Shown piece by piece: positions 24,001-34,445 of a stretch of DNA of 64,000 nt. Location: the NCBI GenBank assembly GCA_008360955.1, contig LUCM01008482.1:62001-126000 (forward strand), given 5' to 3'. The stretch's first letter is position 1; every line of letters starts with the position of its first letter. This DNA is from Fasciolopsis buskii (Eukaryota > Platyhelminthes > Trematoda > Plagiorchiida > Fasciolidae). Made by a program: the position numbers and the translations under genes. The notes below the pieces were generated by a model, which had not been told where the DNA came from, ran no database searches, and saw only the letters and a program-made list of their open reading frames with translations.

Positions 24001-25924
24001 CAACAACGTTTCCTCAAACAGGCAGGTGATCCTGGCTGGTAGAGGTCAACGAAGTTTGAAGATACAGTCCATAATATAAAATTTACGGTCCAGAATAAAC
24101 TCCCTTGAGTAAGAGCAACAAACAGACAATGTAATCCAAAGGCGGACAATGACTAACAACAAAATGAAGTGCAGCCAGTCAAGCTGCTCGTATGTAAAGT
24201 GGTTGGTTTTATGATTCTCTCAAGTGCACGTATCCGCATCTCGATCAAAGCTTTCTCTGATGGTCCTCAAATTCAAACTGCTCGATGGGGTAAATACAGT
24301 TAGGATCGTTTTAACTGTTTGAAAGGTTTCATGGAATACACTGAAAATAACAGTGCGAGGTAAACAGGCGCGTGTTTAATCTTTCGCGCTCTTGCTGATA
24401 CTAAACAAAGGCAGAAATCATAGGCCTACGAAAGATGTTCTAATATTTGGAACCTGCTGAATAATAAATTTGCTTGATTCTCAGGGTACACCTTTGGCGT
24501 GCACTAGATGCGCGGGGAAGATACTGCTCGCTAGCCGTTTGGCTGTGATATTCACTAAGCTAATTACTCTGCAGGGTGTCTTACCTTATGAGTCATTGTA
24601 GTGTGACTACACGAATTTTAAGTATTACTGAATTTAATGCAATTTTCAAATAATTTATCATATCAAATTAAAGTTTAGCTCATCATGAAGAAACTGCGAA
24701 AGCACCGTGTAGCTGTTTTTCACTCACTAGTGCATATTTATTGCATCCGAAATGGGACTCGGACCCTGGCAAATGGTTATGAGTCAAACATTTTAGCTAA
24801 TAGGACAAGAAGATCGGCTCCCAATCATAACCAATCCTCCAGCACTAAACGCTAAGGTAACAAAACTGCGCGGTTGTTTGAAATACCCTCGCGCCCTTCA
24901 GCCACACTGTCCGTCACTTAGAGGTCAATCATTCGATGACCAAAGGTATGGTAGCTGAAAAATATAGTGTATTGCGAGGATGTTATGCCTCGCAGCGTTG
25001 AATTTCCATTATCCGTTAACAGACGGCTCTATTAGGTTGGCGGCTTCACTTGGACCTTGTATCACATGAGCCGGTTACTTAAAATACCGTTCAAGGATGC
25101 CTGCAGAATAACATCAAACTGACTATCCACCCTTGTTGAGACTCGAAAACAACAACTGTTATGCACAGCACAAACTTCCTGAATTTACGGTGAACCGCGA
25201 AAGATGTTAGGATTGTCACAATGTTACTCCTTTTTATTCACCCTGATTTTTGTTGCTTGTAAAACTAAAATTGGAAATTTTATCTTAAAAACTTGTAGCC
25301 AAATATTATACCAACGCCCCAAAACGGGCATGCCTCATCCCGAAGCGGGAACATTGAAAAGTGTACGGGACTTTTCCTGCGGTTATTGTTGCCATCTGTT
25401 GGATTTTTCCCAGCGATGTCCGTTATCCTAGTATCATCAGGTTTATCTGGCTCGAACTGCTTCAAAGCAGCTTGACACTCGCATTAATGAAGGCATACCT
25501 GGGGTTTGGCAACAAATTATTCTGTTGATGAACTTTGTTTGCGTGATTTCGGCAAATGATAGAGTGAATCGGGGAAAATCGTAAAAATTATGGTACCAAA
25601 AACGGTCATATTTTATCTAGGGCAAACTGAACCTTTCGCAATAGAAATACATTTGCGTGTTTGGTTGAGTTTAAGTGAGTAGAATGAAGTTCGACATTCA
25701 ACAATTATCTAAGTAATTTAAAATCATCAGGGTTACTTATGGGTTGTACAAAAAAGCGGCCTCTTTTGAGTTCAGAGTTTACTGAATTCAGGGGGAGGGG
25801 AACGAAAAAAGCTTAGGTCGTGATTTTGGAATATTCCCTCATCAAGAATGGAGAGTAGACAACCTGGTTTCCTCCTCCATTCAATCAGTGGTAGAACTTA
25901 GTCTGTTCACCGTCTCAAATGTTA
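24001..25924. other. No recognised content
   Basis: A 1.9 kb stretch without motif-bearing frames. The frames near 25204-25465 overlap on both strands and show nothing familiar. No SINE B box found. Confidence 0.45.
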
Positions 25925-27136
25925 GGGTATTTGAACTTATCGGACTAGAAAGACTCTCCTACCTGTGGTCGCGTGAGGTTATGCGGTGACCCATCAAGTT
26001 CATTCGAAACGAATAGGGGGCGTTCGACAAGGGTGTCCCATCTCTCCATTCCTGTTCAACTTCATCATGGACGAGGTGATGGAAGATGCTTTACGAGGTC
26101 TCCGGGACGTAGGAGTCGAACTGGGAAATGGAGGAAAGCTATGTGACCTAGATTACGCAGATGATGTTGTACCTTTTCGAGTCTGCGGACCATGCACAAC
26201 GGGCACCAGATAGTCTGTCGAGATCGGTTGCTCTGTTTGGCGTGTGCTTTGCACGTTCATAGTGCAAAGTGCTGTTAAAAGAACGGACGAGAGTAGTGTC
26301 AAACCTGATTGTGGTCCGTTTCACTTACCTTGTCAGCTGCATGTCGAAGGATGGTACCTCGGCAGTGGAGGTAAATACGCCTGTATCCAAGGCTCGAGCA
26401 GCTTACGCTGGACTGAAGCACTTGTGGCGTCGGCCTGATATTTCACTGAAGTTGAAAGATCGTGTGTAATGTGCCGCAGTGAGTTCAGTTCTGTTGTACG
26501 GTTGCGAGACATGGAATATTTGTGTGGGAGATGTTCGTCGGTTAAAGGTTTTCGACCACGGATGTCTACGTAGTATGGATGGGATTGGATGGAGTGACCG
26601 GGTGAGTAATGTGGAGGTCAGAAATCTAATACTAGGTGCCGGCTCTCAGAATACTTTGTTTCAGTGTATGAAACTTAGTAGACTACGCTGATCGAGTCAC
26701 GTGTTGCCCTATTTTGTGTTCCTCCCAAGGAATTGAAGAAGCCGTGTGGAGGTCAACAGATGACGTGGCAACGTGGGATGAGAAAATGTATAGTGAACAT
26801 AGGTGAAGTAGGTGTCTCGCGTCTTCGTGGTTGAGGTCCGAAAACCTCGTCAACTAGGTGGCTGGAGACACTGAAGGATGTGACAATGAACTGCGAACAA
26901 TGGCGATCATGTTGTCATTTTCTGTCGAATCAGAATGATTGAAAGAGTGCGTTTGTACAGTTCACCTTTGTCTCGTATGTTGGCTGGGGCTGCATCTCAT
27001 TTTTTCTCGCCTGTGTAGGTTCACTCCCTGTTCCCCTTGGCTATTCACGTTTTCGTGAAAACTTGCAACTCAGGGGAAAAGGCATTAGTCATTGAGGCTT
27101 GTCTTACTGTTTAACGGTGAACGATAATGATGATGC
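25925..27136 (+). mobile_element. RTE-like family 1, 5'-truncated copy
   Basis: It starts inside the reverse transcriptase just before GGVRQGCPISPFLFNF (26014-26060) and keeps an intact catalytic box LDYADDVV near 26150-26170. A one-base frameshift follows it, shared with the inverted-repeat copies. SVLLYGCETW lies near 26485-26514. The block after SRLR ends in the same TGA as in the inverted-repeat copies, followed by the same 3' UTR and a GATAATGATGATG end at 27136. Outside a handful of substitutions, 26190-27060 is near-identical to 10640-11500. It is inactive. Confidence 0.9.
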
Positions 27137-27619
27137 CTACTGAGATATGCTTCAATTTATTTCAAGTTAGTATGATGGCCCGCAGCACTCACTGATAAGC
27201 TCGGTAGCCTTGGAGAACGGCATGAATATTCAGAAGTTGAGTGTTGCAATACGACCGATCGATGGTCTGTCAACTGATGCCGTTGACCGTATCCGAGCCT
27301 CTTGATTTCTTTGAGGTATAGATTCTCATTGGCTGGCTTCCTTGTTTCTTTGTAACCGCAGAGTTGTTTCACGAACTCCACGCAAATTTACCGTAGATAT
27401 ATGGAAAACAGGATCGTCTCCAGTTACCATGACTAAGATACCGACATGGTCATCTCTTAGTAAAAGATAATGTAACACTTTCGAAGCGAGTAAGTTAACA
27501 CTTAACAATTAATTTATCAAAAGCACGGCGTTTTCAGTGGATTCGATGTCAAGGCGACATTCCGGTTGCCACAAATTTGCTTTATCAAGTCTATTTATAA
27601 AGGGCTAACGAATAAGCTG
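27137..27619. other. No recognised content
   Basis: About 480 bases between an RTE end and the inverted dispersed repeat. Only shadow-like short frames on the minus strand. Confidence 0.5.
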
Positions 27620-28130
27620 AATGTTGGTAGTTGTAAATGGAATTGAACGCGAAGAAACTTCCTTTCGATGTATCGTTTCAGGCATTCGCACGTATTTAGC
27701 CCCGGGAAGCACAGGTAGGAAATGTGTAACTGTTGTTTGTAATGGGTAGATGGATGCAACATGTTTGCTAGCCTGATAACCGACTAGAGATCCATGGCGC
27801 GAGTGACAGGTGTGAATAGTTGCATGTGTCAATCGGATAGGCGTGTGAAGGTCGCGGGTTCGAATCCTCCCACCGCCGGTCGATTTCCCCACTTGGCAAT
27901 CCCCTGAGGGCCGCGGCCTCTTCCTGAAAATAATGACCTGCTATCTCATCAATAAAGGGAGTAAAAGATAAAAACGTCACTGAAGAGGGTCAAATGCAGA
28001 TGAGAAAATAAAACGAACCTAAGAATTGTTGGGCAGAGATTGGACATGCTTCGAGGATTGTTGTAATGGCGTTCCTGGCCAAGGCCACGACAATGTCTAC
28101 ACGAGATGATGTTGCCTACATGATTCTGGT
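27620..28130 (+). repeat. Unnamed dispersed repeat, arm 1 of inverted pair, carrying a nested SINE
   Basis: Reads as the reverse complement of 28135-28465: for example CCGACTAGAGATCCATGGC here against CTCTAGTCGGT with GCCATGAACC there, and AAATAAAACGAACCTAAGAA here against TTCAGGTTCGTCTTATTTCC there. The same unit occurs at 47510-47830. Both other copies lack the block at about 27830-27980, which is a SINE family-1 insertion. No coding potential; nature unknown (SINE-like or a MITE-like unit). Confidence 0.75.
27830..27980 (+). repeat. tRNA-type SINE family 1, nested insertion
   Basis: It has a perfect polymerase III B box GGTTCGAATCC within GCGGGTTCGAATCCTCCCACCG (27853-27874). The body is CCCCACTTGGCAATCCCCTGAGG, and the tail AATAAAGGGAGTAAAAGATAAAA is near 27951-27973. 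A 5-base TGAAG occurs at 27846-27850 and again at 27981-27985. It could be a target-site duplication, although TGAAG/GGAAG-like bases also precede the B box in other copies. Confidence 0.8.
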
Positions 28131-28134
28131 TTCG

Positions 28135-28465
28135 ACGGAAATCTTGTGAAATTTTGTCTTGGCTTTGGTCAGGAAAAGTGACACGATCATCCCTGACACG
28201 TTTGGCTTCTACCCAACCATTTCAGGTTCGTCTTATTTCCTCATTTCCATTTGACTTTCAGTACTCACACATTTTGTCACACGCGTCTATTCATATCTAT
28301 CGCTTGGGCCATGAACCTCTAGTCGGTCGCCAAGCCGTCACATTTGTTGCACTCATTCACCACTCATAAACGACAGCTACACATTTTCCACTCGCACTAT
28401 CCAATACTAAATACACACAAATGCACGAGGCAGCATGTCGAAAAGAACTTCCTCTCGACTTCTTA
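28135..28465 (-). repeat. Unnamed dispersed repeat, arm 2 of inverted pair
   Basis: In element sense (minus strand) it matches 27620-28130 without the nested SINE, and also 47510-47830. Shared landmarks on the plus strand are CACACGCGTCTATTCATATCTA, CATGAACCTCTAGTCGGTCG and CACTCGCACTATCCAATACTAAATA. The centre of the palindrome lies near 28130 with a spacer of only a few bases. Confidence 0.75.
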
Positions 28466-29272
28466 AGCTCGCTCACAGTCTAATGGGGATGCCGATTGGA
28501 TTTGAAAAAACGCAACCTGGGACGTGAACGTGAACGTAGTTGTCGTTGCAGCCATTTCCTGATGAAGATGATGCATTTGGGTAGAAGTACAGTTTGTGTG
28601 TCTGTTCGGAAAATTGTGGCTGAGTTAGGAATAATTTGCGACTACGTAGACTGCAACTTGTTACTGTTACATCTGACATGAATGGCACCAAAGGGGTGAG
28701 GCTATATAACTCTTGTTTTTCGCCTGATAGTGTTATTTCGCAGCCTACATGTAGACCATATCCCATTGTGCACAAATTTATTGAACATACTGTGCATCGT
28801 GTCCACTGATCTCACGTGGACTCTATACTTTTAAGCTTCATAGATGCTAGATGTAAATGCTTGTAGGTTTATTTTTTCCCTCGCTGCGGATTTAATGTAC
28901 TTTTCTGCTCCCTAGTTTGCTGGAAATTGTCCATACCTCAACGCATATCCGACACTTTTGAACCGCAAGTTGAACGCAAGGTTAGTGTGCTTAACGCCTT
29001 CACAAGCTAACCTCGAGATTCTTCTCGGCCAACTATGAGTAAACTGATTCACATGCTCACTAATTGATAAAGCAGCTGTTGTTCACTGGATTTGGGTATT
29101 AGTCACTAGAACTCAGTCATGAATACTTGTGGTTCAGGCTAACTGTAACTACTTTTCTCTGGCAATGGGACGTTTTGTATGAGAAGTTTACTTAAGTTGT
29201 ATTTTTAAAGCGGGCTTTGTTTTAACCTTGCTTTCACTTTGCAACCTAATAAGGATATTAATTTATCCCTAG
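28466..29272. other. Upstream region of the cytochrome b561 gene; no other content recognised
   Basis: Short frames only. No clear core promoter motif that I would commit to. The last bases (TTAATTTATCCCTAG, ending 29272) form a plausible splice acceptor 8 bases before the start codon of the gene. Confidence 0.45.
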
Positions 29273-29280
29273 CCGCGACT

Positions 29281-29487
29281 ATGCCTCCGGTTCTGTTGAG
29301 TTGGTTACTAGACCTTGCACCATCACTGCTGGTGATCACCGTTACGGCGTTTGCATTGCCTCCGCGTGCGCTTTTTGACTGGCATCCACTGTTGGTAGTG
29401 TCTGGTGCAATGCTGATTATCCCGTGGGCCATTCGCGCCCTGGATAGGGATATGTCATGGATGGCTCAGAAACCGCGGCCATCGAAA
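29281..29487 (+). CDS. CYB561D2: Cytochrome b561 domain protein (CYB561D2-like), exon 1
   Basis: Exon 1 of a two-exon gene, codons 1-69. ATG at 29281 is the first in-frame ATG; an in-frame stop lies upstream at 29206. The exon closes on the donor AAA|GTGAGT (intron from 29488), phase 0. It encodes transmembrane helix 1 (about residues 4-26), the FDWHP motif with the first haem-ligand histidine H35, and helix 2 (36-54). The b561 family passes electrons from cytosolic ascorbate across a membrane through two b haems, reducing ferric iron or monodehydroascorbate on the other side. CYB561D2-type members are short, six-helix proteins of about 220 residues, which is what the joined exons give. A splice acceptor just upstream allows a 5' UTR intron or spliced-leader addition. 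The orthology call is from motif spacing and length, not a database search. Confidence 0.9.
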
Positions 29488-32400
29488 GTGAGTTGAATTG
29501 ATGTTCACTTTTTCATATGTTATTTGGCTACTAGTTAGCATTACAGTAGCAAAACGTTTTGTCCTTGAGACTTCCCATTATGTGCCTGGGAACGATCTCA
29601 CGATTGAGCTCATGTCCGCTCCATTCTTTGCATCTCTTGCAGTACTCGGTTTCATTTTGCCACACAGTGCTTCATTACATTAAACCGTTTTGCGCAAACA
29701 TTCGCATAATAAAAGGACGCGTGGGATTTGGGGTTTGATTTTTCACCTTTATAGCCATTTATCGTATTTTCAGATACCTTCCTTCCACCAAAAGATGAAA
29801 ACACTAATTTGGCTTCGCTTCCAAGTCCTGTTTGATATGCGTGTACAAAAAGCACATAGATTTTCTGTTTTAGCTTCATTCATGGTGTCTAGTAATGTCC
29901 CGTACATCCTTTTCATGCGCTGTTAACACGCTATTTTGCTTTGAGAGTTTAAACCGAAGAGCAGTCAGTCAATCCCACACACTAATCGCAACTAGTTTTG
30001 AGATATCTACACTAGTTTGCGTTTTCTTCGCTTTCCCAGTGAGGAACCAGTTGACATGCATGTCAATCACTTTGATCCAAATAAATCACAGAAGCCGAAA
30101 AGTCGAGTGGAGTTAGCTTCTGTTATCATTCATTTCTATCGCATCTGGTTTGTTCCTGTCGGGACGAGTAGTGATATGCTGTCGTAGGCATGAAGTATGG
30201 TCGATTTTACAGGTGCACTTGTTTCCGGATCCGGTTGAGTCATGTGACAAACCATGCATAATCCAACGTGCGGAGTAATCGATGGATTCCCTGTTTCCCA
30301 TAGTCGGTCTTTACCGGCTCGTTGATACACCTGTGTGATCAAAACAGTCAACAACAAGTCTAAAAGAATCCAATTTTGTGACTTTGTCTTATTATATAGG
30401 TGATCACTTTTGTAATCAAGACTATGTCGTCCTTGTTGGCGTCAGTTTAGAGAGTTGACTAATCCATGTCCGCCGGTTCATACAGGTATATTTTACTCGA
30501 CTCGATTCAGCTTCTGATGTCGTTTGTTCTGTTCTTCAATTTATCTCACTTAATATCCCCATGACTTTTACGATTCGGAGACAAACGTTCTTTATGGATG
30601 GCACATTTCGTTTGAAGCCAGCCTCGAAAGTTTGCTTTGACTCAGAACCGTCAGGCATACATGGAAAATTAGAAAAAAAACACGTTCACATTGGCCCAGT
30701 GGTGAAAGCCGAATAAATGCCAAACTGCAGACTAGGGATTAGGTGTTCTGGTCCAGAACAAACGATTGGTCCAATGGATGACCTTCCGTCGGATCTTATC
30801 CATGCGATACCGACTCCAACCGACTCTAGATCCCATCTTGCACGCAGTTTTCTCTTGAATAAAAATTATTGCGCTTCATCGAGATACGTTTTTTATATTG
30901 AACACTGTAATTAGACTAATGAATACATTTTGGGTGGAGTTGACAATTGCAAAATGTCGGTTCAGTTAGTAGTTGATTATTTTTTGGGTGCCAGCCACCG
31001 AAGTCTCACTTTGGCTAAGACTAGGTAAAAGCATGACTGCAGAAGTCAAATTGACAGCAGGTTAAGTTGCGACTTTATTTATCCCATAGGACAAACGTTA
31101 GGCACCGAAACATTAAGATTCATGATGTTTTTGCTAGTAAGCTAACTTTAAATGGCGCTACATGAAAACTGTTTGAACAGTCGTTTTCCATTCTTTAAGA
31201 GTCAAAAAGTGCAATATAAACACTTGGGAATTCCAATGTTGTCGTGGGGTGCTGATATTTTTGCGGATCTGTTGTTACTGAAAACCGCTTGAGCTCTCTG
31301 TTTCTCCAAGATAAAACAAAGGAGAAAATATTTTCTCTGGCTATTTAAGTTAGGCTCCCCTAGATTATGTTCACTGTCTGCAAACACGAGAAGTATAACA
31401 TTGTTTCAGTGGATTTGGAAATGTTACTTGTTGCTCAAAATGTTGGTTTCAATCGTCGACGATATTACCTCGACTGATGATGAAACATTTGCGATCTAAT
31501 CGTCAAACTCGGAGATTAGAACCCCACAAATAACATTGTTTCCCGGATAAAAACGTGCTTGGACATATTGGCCATGTTGAATCGACATGACGGACAACAA
31601 TTTTGTGCACTTGCATGCTTTTTTTCTACCTCGATATTACGGTCCAGCAGATGATATGTGCTGTTTAACCCGTCTTTCTTTTGTGAGATTTTTAATTTTG
31701 GTTTAACGCTAAACGCTATTTACGTTATTTTGAATGCATACTCACCGAAAAATTCAACAAAATATTTTGGATCTAAACATTTTTGACACAAAAAATGGTT
31801 GGTAGTGAAGGCATGTCTTACAACAGCATAAGCCCTTGTTGAAATTAAGGTAAATGACTGACCAAATCCAACTTTGCCTGAAAGTAGAACTTTGTGGTAT
31901 AAAAGTTTGCGTTTTTGCAATAATTTGAACGAGCATGGCGCACCAAAATACAAACTGGCTGTATTGATAAAGGCACCGAAGGTCAACTGTCGTCCGGATG
32001 TTTAAATTGAATTCACCTGGCAGTTTCTATTTAGGATGATCTCGACACATAGGAGACGCTAGCCCGTTCGACTTCACTTTGCTCTAGTGTTTAGCGACCA
32101 AGTATTTCCCGGTGCCAATGTCATTTCATCCTTTACATTCCACGCAAGGTGCTTCATTTCCTACTATGTAAATTTCACCAGTGGCTGTATTCCCCAGTCA
32201 TTAGCCGATAAGGCGTTCTATTGTTTTGCCACACGTGAAAGGACTTTCTTTGCTACAGCGAAATGATACAATTTATTGTCGTGTTGGGCTGCATTGATTT
32301 CTGTAATCATTTTACAATAAACTGAGACATAGATTCTCATTTGCTCGTCTTAGCATCCGGATGATTCGAGTAGTGATGTAAGCAGCAGGTACGCCTGGCC

Positions 32401-33158
32401 ACCTTATACTACTTACGTTTTCCTTCTTACCGTGCTACATTGCCAATAAGTAAAGGATTACTTACAATGTTATGTGTGGGGCATACTTAAGCGAAACATT
32501 TGGCGCTGTAATCAGTTCGTACTAGTGTATGGTCGAATGTTTCAATCACACGATACGTCTTATCACTCCTAATGCTAAAGTAGCAAAGTTTGAAATAGGA
32601 TTTACTAACTGACTTTCTTGTATACTAACCTGAATGTTTGAGCTCTCCTACTGTTCATTTCTACTGATTATGAACTACCAGGATCCGCAAATGTGTAACT
32701 ATTCGGTCTTTATTCTCTGTTGATCACGCTTCTATTGACGTTTTAACAACAATATATGATTGTCACAGTGGCTCTGCAATTTCTGTATTGGTTGTTTTAC
32801 ACTTAAAGCACGGCGTGAGCCAATTCAGATAAAAGTGTTCTTCCACATCATTTTCACTTCCGATCTATGACGTTCTTTGATTGTTATTTCTTCATGTTAC
32901 GGCGAGATTTCCGAACAGTTCTCAGAGAAGAGCACAATGTGGCGTTTGTTTGCTTTGTTTTATTAGATCATTTCGCTATCAACTCAGTCATGATTCCTGA
33001 ATAGCGTAGCTGTAAACCTCAAACGTAATTGGCTACATTGTGCTATGTGCACTCGCCTGCCTATCTTTTTGATCTACTGATTAGTAGACTTACTTTTACT
33101 GTATTTTGGCGTTTTAGTTTACTAAAACACAATTTTTACTTACTTGATTTTCCTACAG
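29488..33158 (+). other. Intron of the cytochrome b561 gene
   Basis: A 3671-base intron, donor GTGAGT at 29488-29493 and acceptor TTGATTTTCCTACAG ending at 33158. It is AT-rich, with short overlapping frames and no recognisable mobile element or RNA gene, unlike most of the window. Confidence 0.85.
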
Positions 33159-33614
33159 ATCCAGTGGCATTGGATACTCCAGCTGATCGGTACAGTATGT
33201 TTGTCACTGGGCGCAACTGCAGTCTTTATAACCAAAACGTTGTACGAAAAGCCACACTACACTACGTGGCACGGTCTCATGGGCTTGATCACGGTCATAT
33301 ATGCCATTCTCGTCTCGCTTGCCGGGTTTGGCATCCACTGGAAATTGTGGCCAATCGGCCGACTGGTAAATTACGGTATTGCTCGTACTATACACATGTA
33401 TTTCGGGCTGGGACTGGTCCTTCTGGTCGGAATCAGTACAGGATTGGGATTCTGCTCGCATTGGTTCAGTCGCCAGATTTCTCAGTGGGTCGGGGAGAAA
33501 GTTGTTCCGATTGTGATCATTTTGTTCTTTCTAATTTCACTGTTCCCAACCTTGCGAATCATTCTCCAAGTTCGTCGAATTCGTTTTCGTCAACCTACTG
33601 GCAAACCGAATTGA
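33159..33614 (+). CDS. CYB561D2: Cytochrome b561 domain protein (CYB561D2-like), exon 2 with stop
   Basis: Codons 70-220 and the TGA at 33612-33614. It begins in phase 0 with IQWHWILQLIG right after the acceptor. It supplies the other three conserved histidines: H73 (QWHW), H107 (TTWHGLMGL) and H148 (RTIHMYFG). The spacings 35-73-107-148 fit the pattern of CYB561D2-type proteins, with a two-residue gain between the last pair. Helices 3-6 lie at about 74-94, 109-129, 148-168 and 185-205, followed by a short basic tail (RRIRFRQPTGKPN). The reading frame is intact, with no stops or frameshifts. A longer 224-codon frame overlapping here (33029-33703) is in another register and is a shadow. No AATAAA is seen in the next 300 bases; one occurs near 34500. 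Confidence 0.93.
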   Translation: MQWHWILQLIGTVCLSLGATAVFITKTLYEKPHYTTWHGLMGLITVIYAILVSLAGFGIHWKLWPIGRLVNYGIARTIHMYFGLGLVLLVGISTGLGFCSHWFSRQISQWVGEKVVPIVIILFFLISLFPTLRIILQVRRIRFRQPTGKPN

Positions 33615-34289
33615 CGGGACTGGAATTACTGCCTTCAAATATCTCGCCTGATTTTGTTCTTTCTATTCCCAACCACCCCCTCGCCGCGCGCTTGTCTAGT
33701 TGATAGTGCTCTGTTAATTAGCTCGCGTCTTCCTTCCTTTCCATCATTTATCCATTTTCTTTTTCTGTTATAGTTTTGTGTGACTGCACGTGTGAGTTAC
33801 ACCTTATGTAACATATCCTAAAAAAATCAGCCAACTAATATGTGAATATTTATGAATTTTACACAACTATTTCCCGCTGGTTGAGAAGGTATACTGGAAT
33901 GGATGTCTTAGAACCGCACCACCCAAACACGATTGGGAACTGCAAATGCATCCATAGGGATTCGAATTCCGATAGCTAGAAAGCAATAATGTCGTTCATT
34001 CCAAATTGCGGTTGGCAAACCAAATTTTTTCGTCTCTCATCGCCCAAAGACAGTTTATCAGGACAATCTTTTTCGGTCCATGGAATAACAGTACACTCCA
34101 ATCTGCAATGTGTCACATACCTCGGGCATGGAAACCGAGTTACTTTTTAAAAACTGAAACTTGAAAAGTTGCGGTACTTTATTAGCATTTGTGTGATACA
34201 AGTAACAATCTTCACGGGAGACAGGAGCAATCAAATCGAAAGAAGGATAAAACGTATTGCTGTTTCATCCGACAGCCGTTACACTGAAA
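33615..34289. other. 3' flank of the cytochrome b561 gene
   Basis: Presumably 3' UTR followed by intergenic sequence. No canonical AATAAA close to the stop. Nothing else recognised. Confidence 0.5.
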
Positions 34290-34445
34290 GTGTAATAGAA
34301 CCACATAAGTTCCAATGGGCTAAAGGTGGCAACGAGCCGGGCGACAGCCTATTGACATCCATCATCAAGATGCCTATCGAATCTGGGATTCGAACCTCTG
34401 ACTTTCGGAGGTGATAGGTGCTTAAGCCAATAGACCGCGCCCGAT
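34290..34445 (-). repeat. tRNA-type SINE family 2, minus strand
   Basis: The reverse complement has the B box GGTTCGAATCC (within GTCAGAGGTTCGAATCCCAG, plus-strand 34384-34403) and an upstream A-box-like GCGGTCTATTGGCTTAAGC. Its body is shared with the copies at 44.9-45.1 kb and 59.96-60.19 kb (plus-strand landmarks GAGCCGGGCGACAG and GGGATTCGAACCTCTGAC). Not a functional tRNA: the arms do not close and the copy continues into a SINE body. Confidence 0.75.

Noticed and set aside
27853..27874. tRNA gene signalled by a perfect B box
   Set aside because: The sequence continues into a shared body and an AATAAAG-type tail found in other copies, and no cloverleaf can be folded. It is a SINE. The same applies to the B boxes near 18.66, 34.39, 45.09, 45.95 and 60.13 kb.
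33029..33703. 224-codon plus-strand frame, the longest in the window
   Set aside because: It overlaps cytochrome b561 exon 2 in another register, has no homology-like motifs, and begins in the intron. It is a shadow of the real exon.
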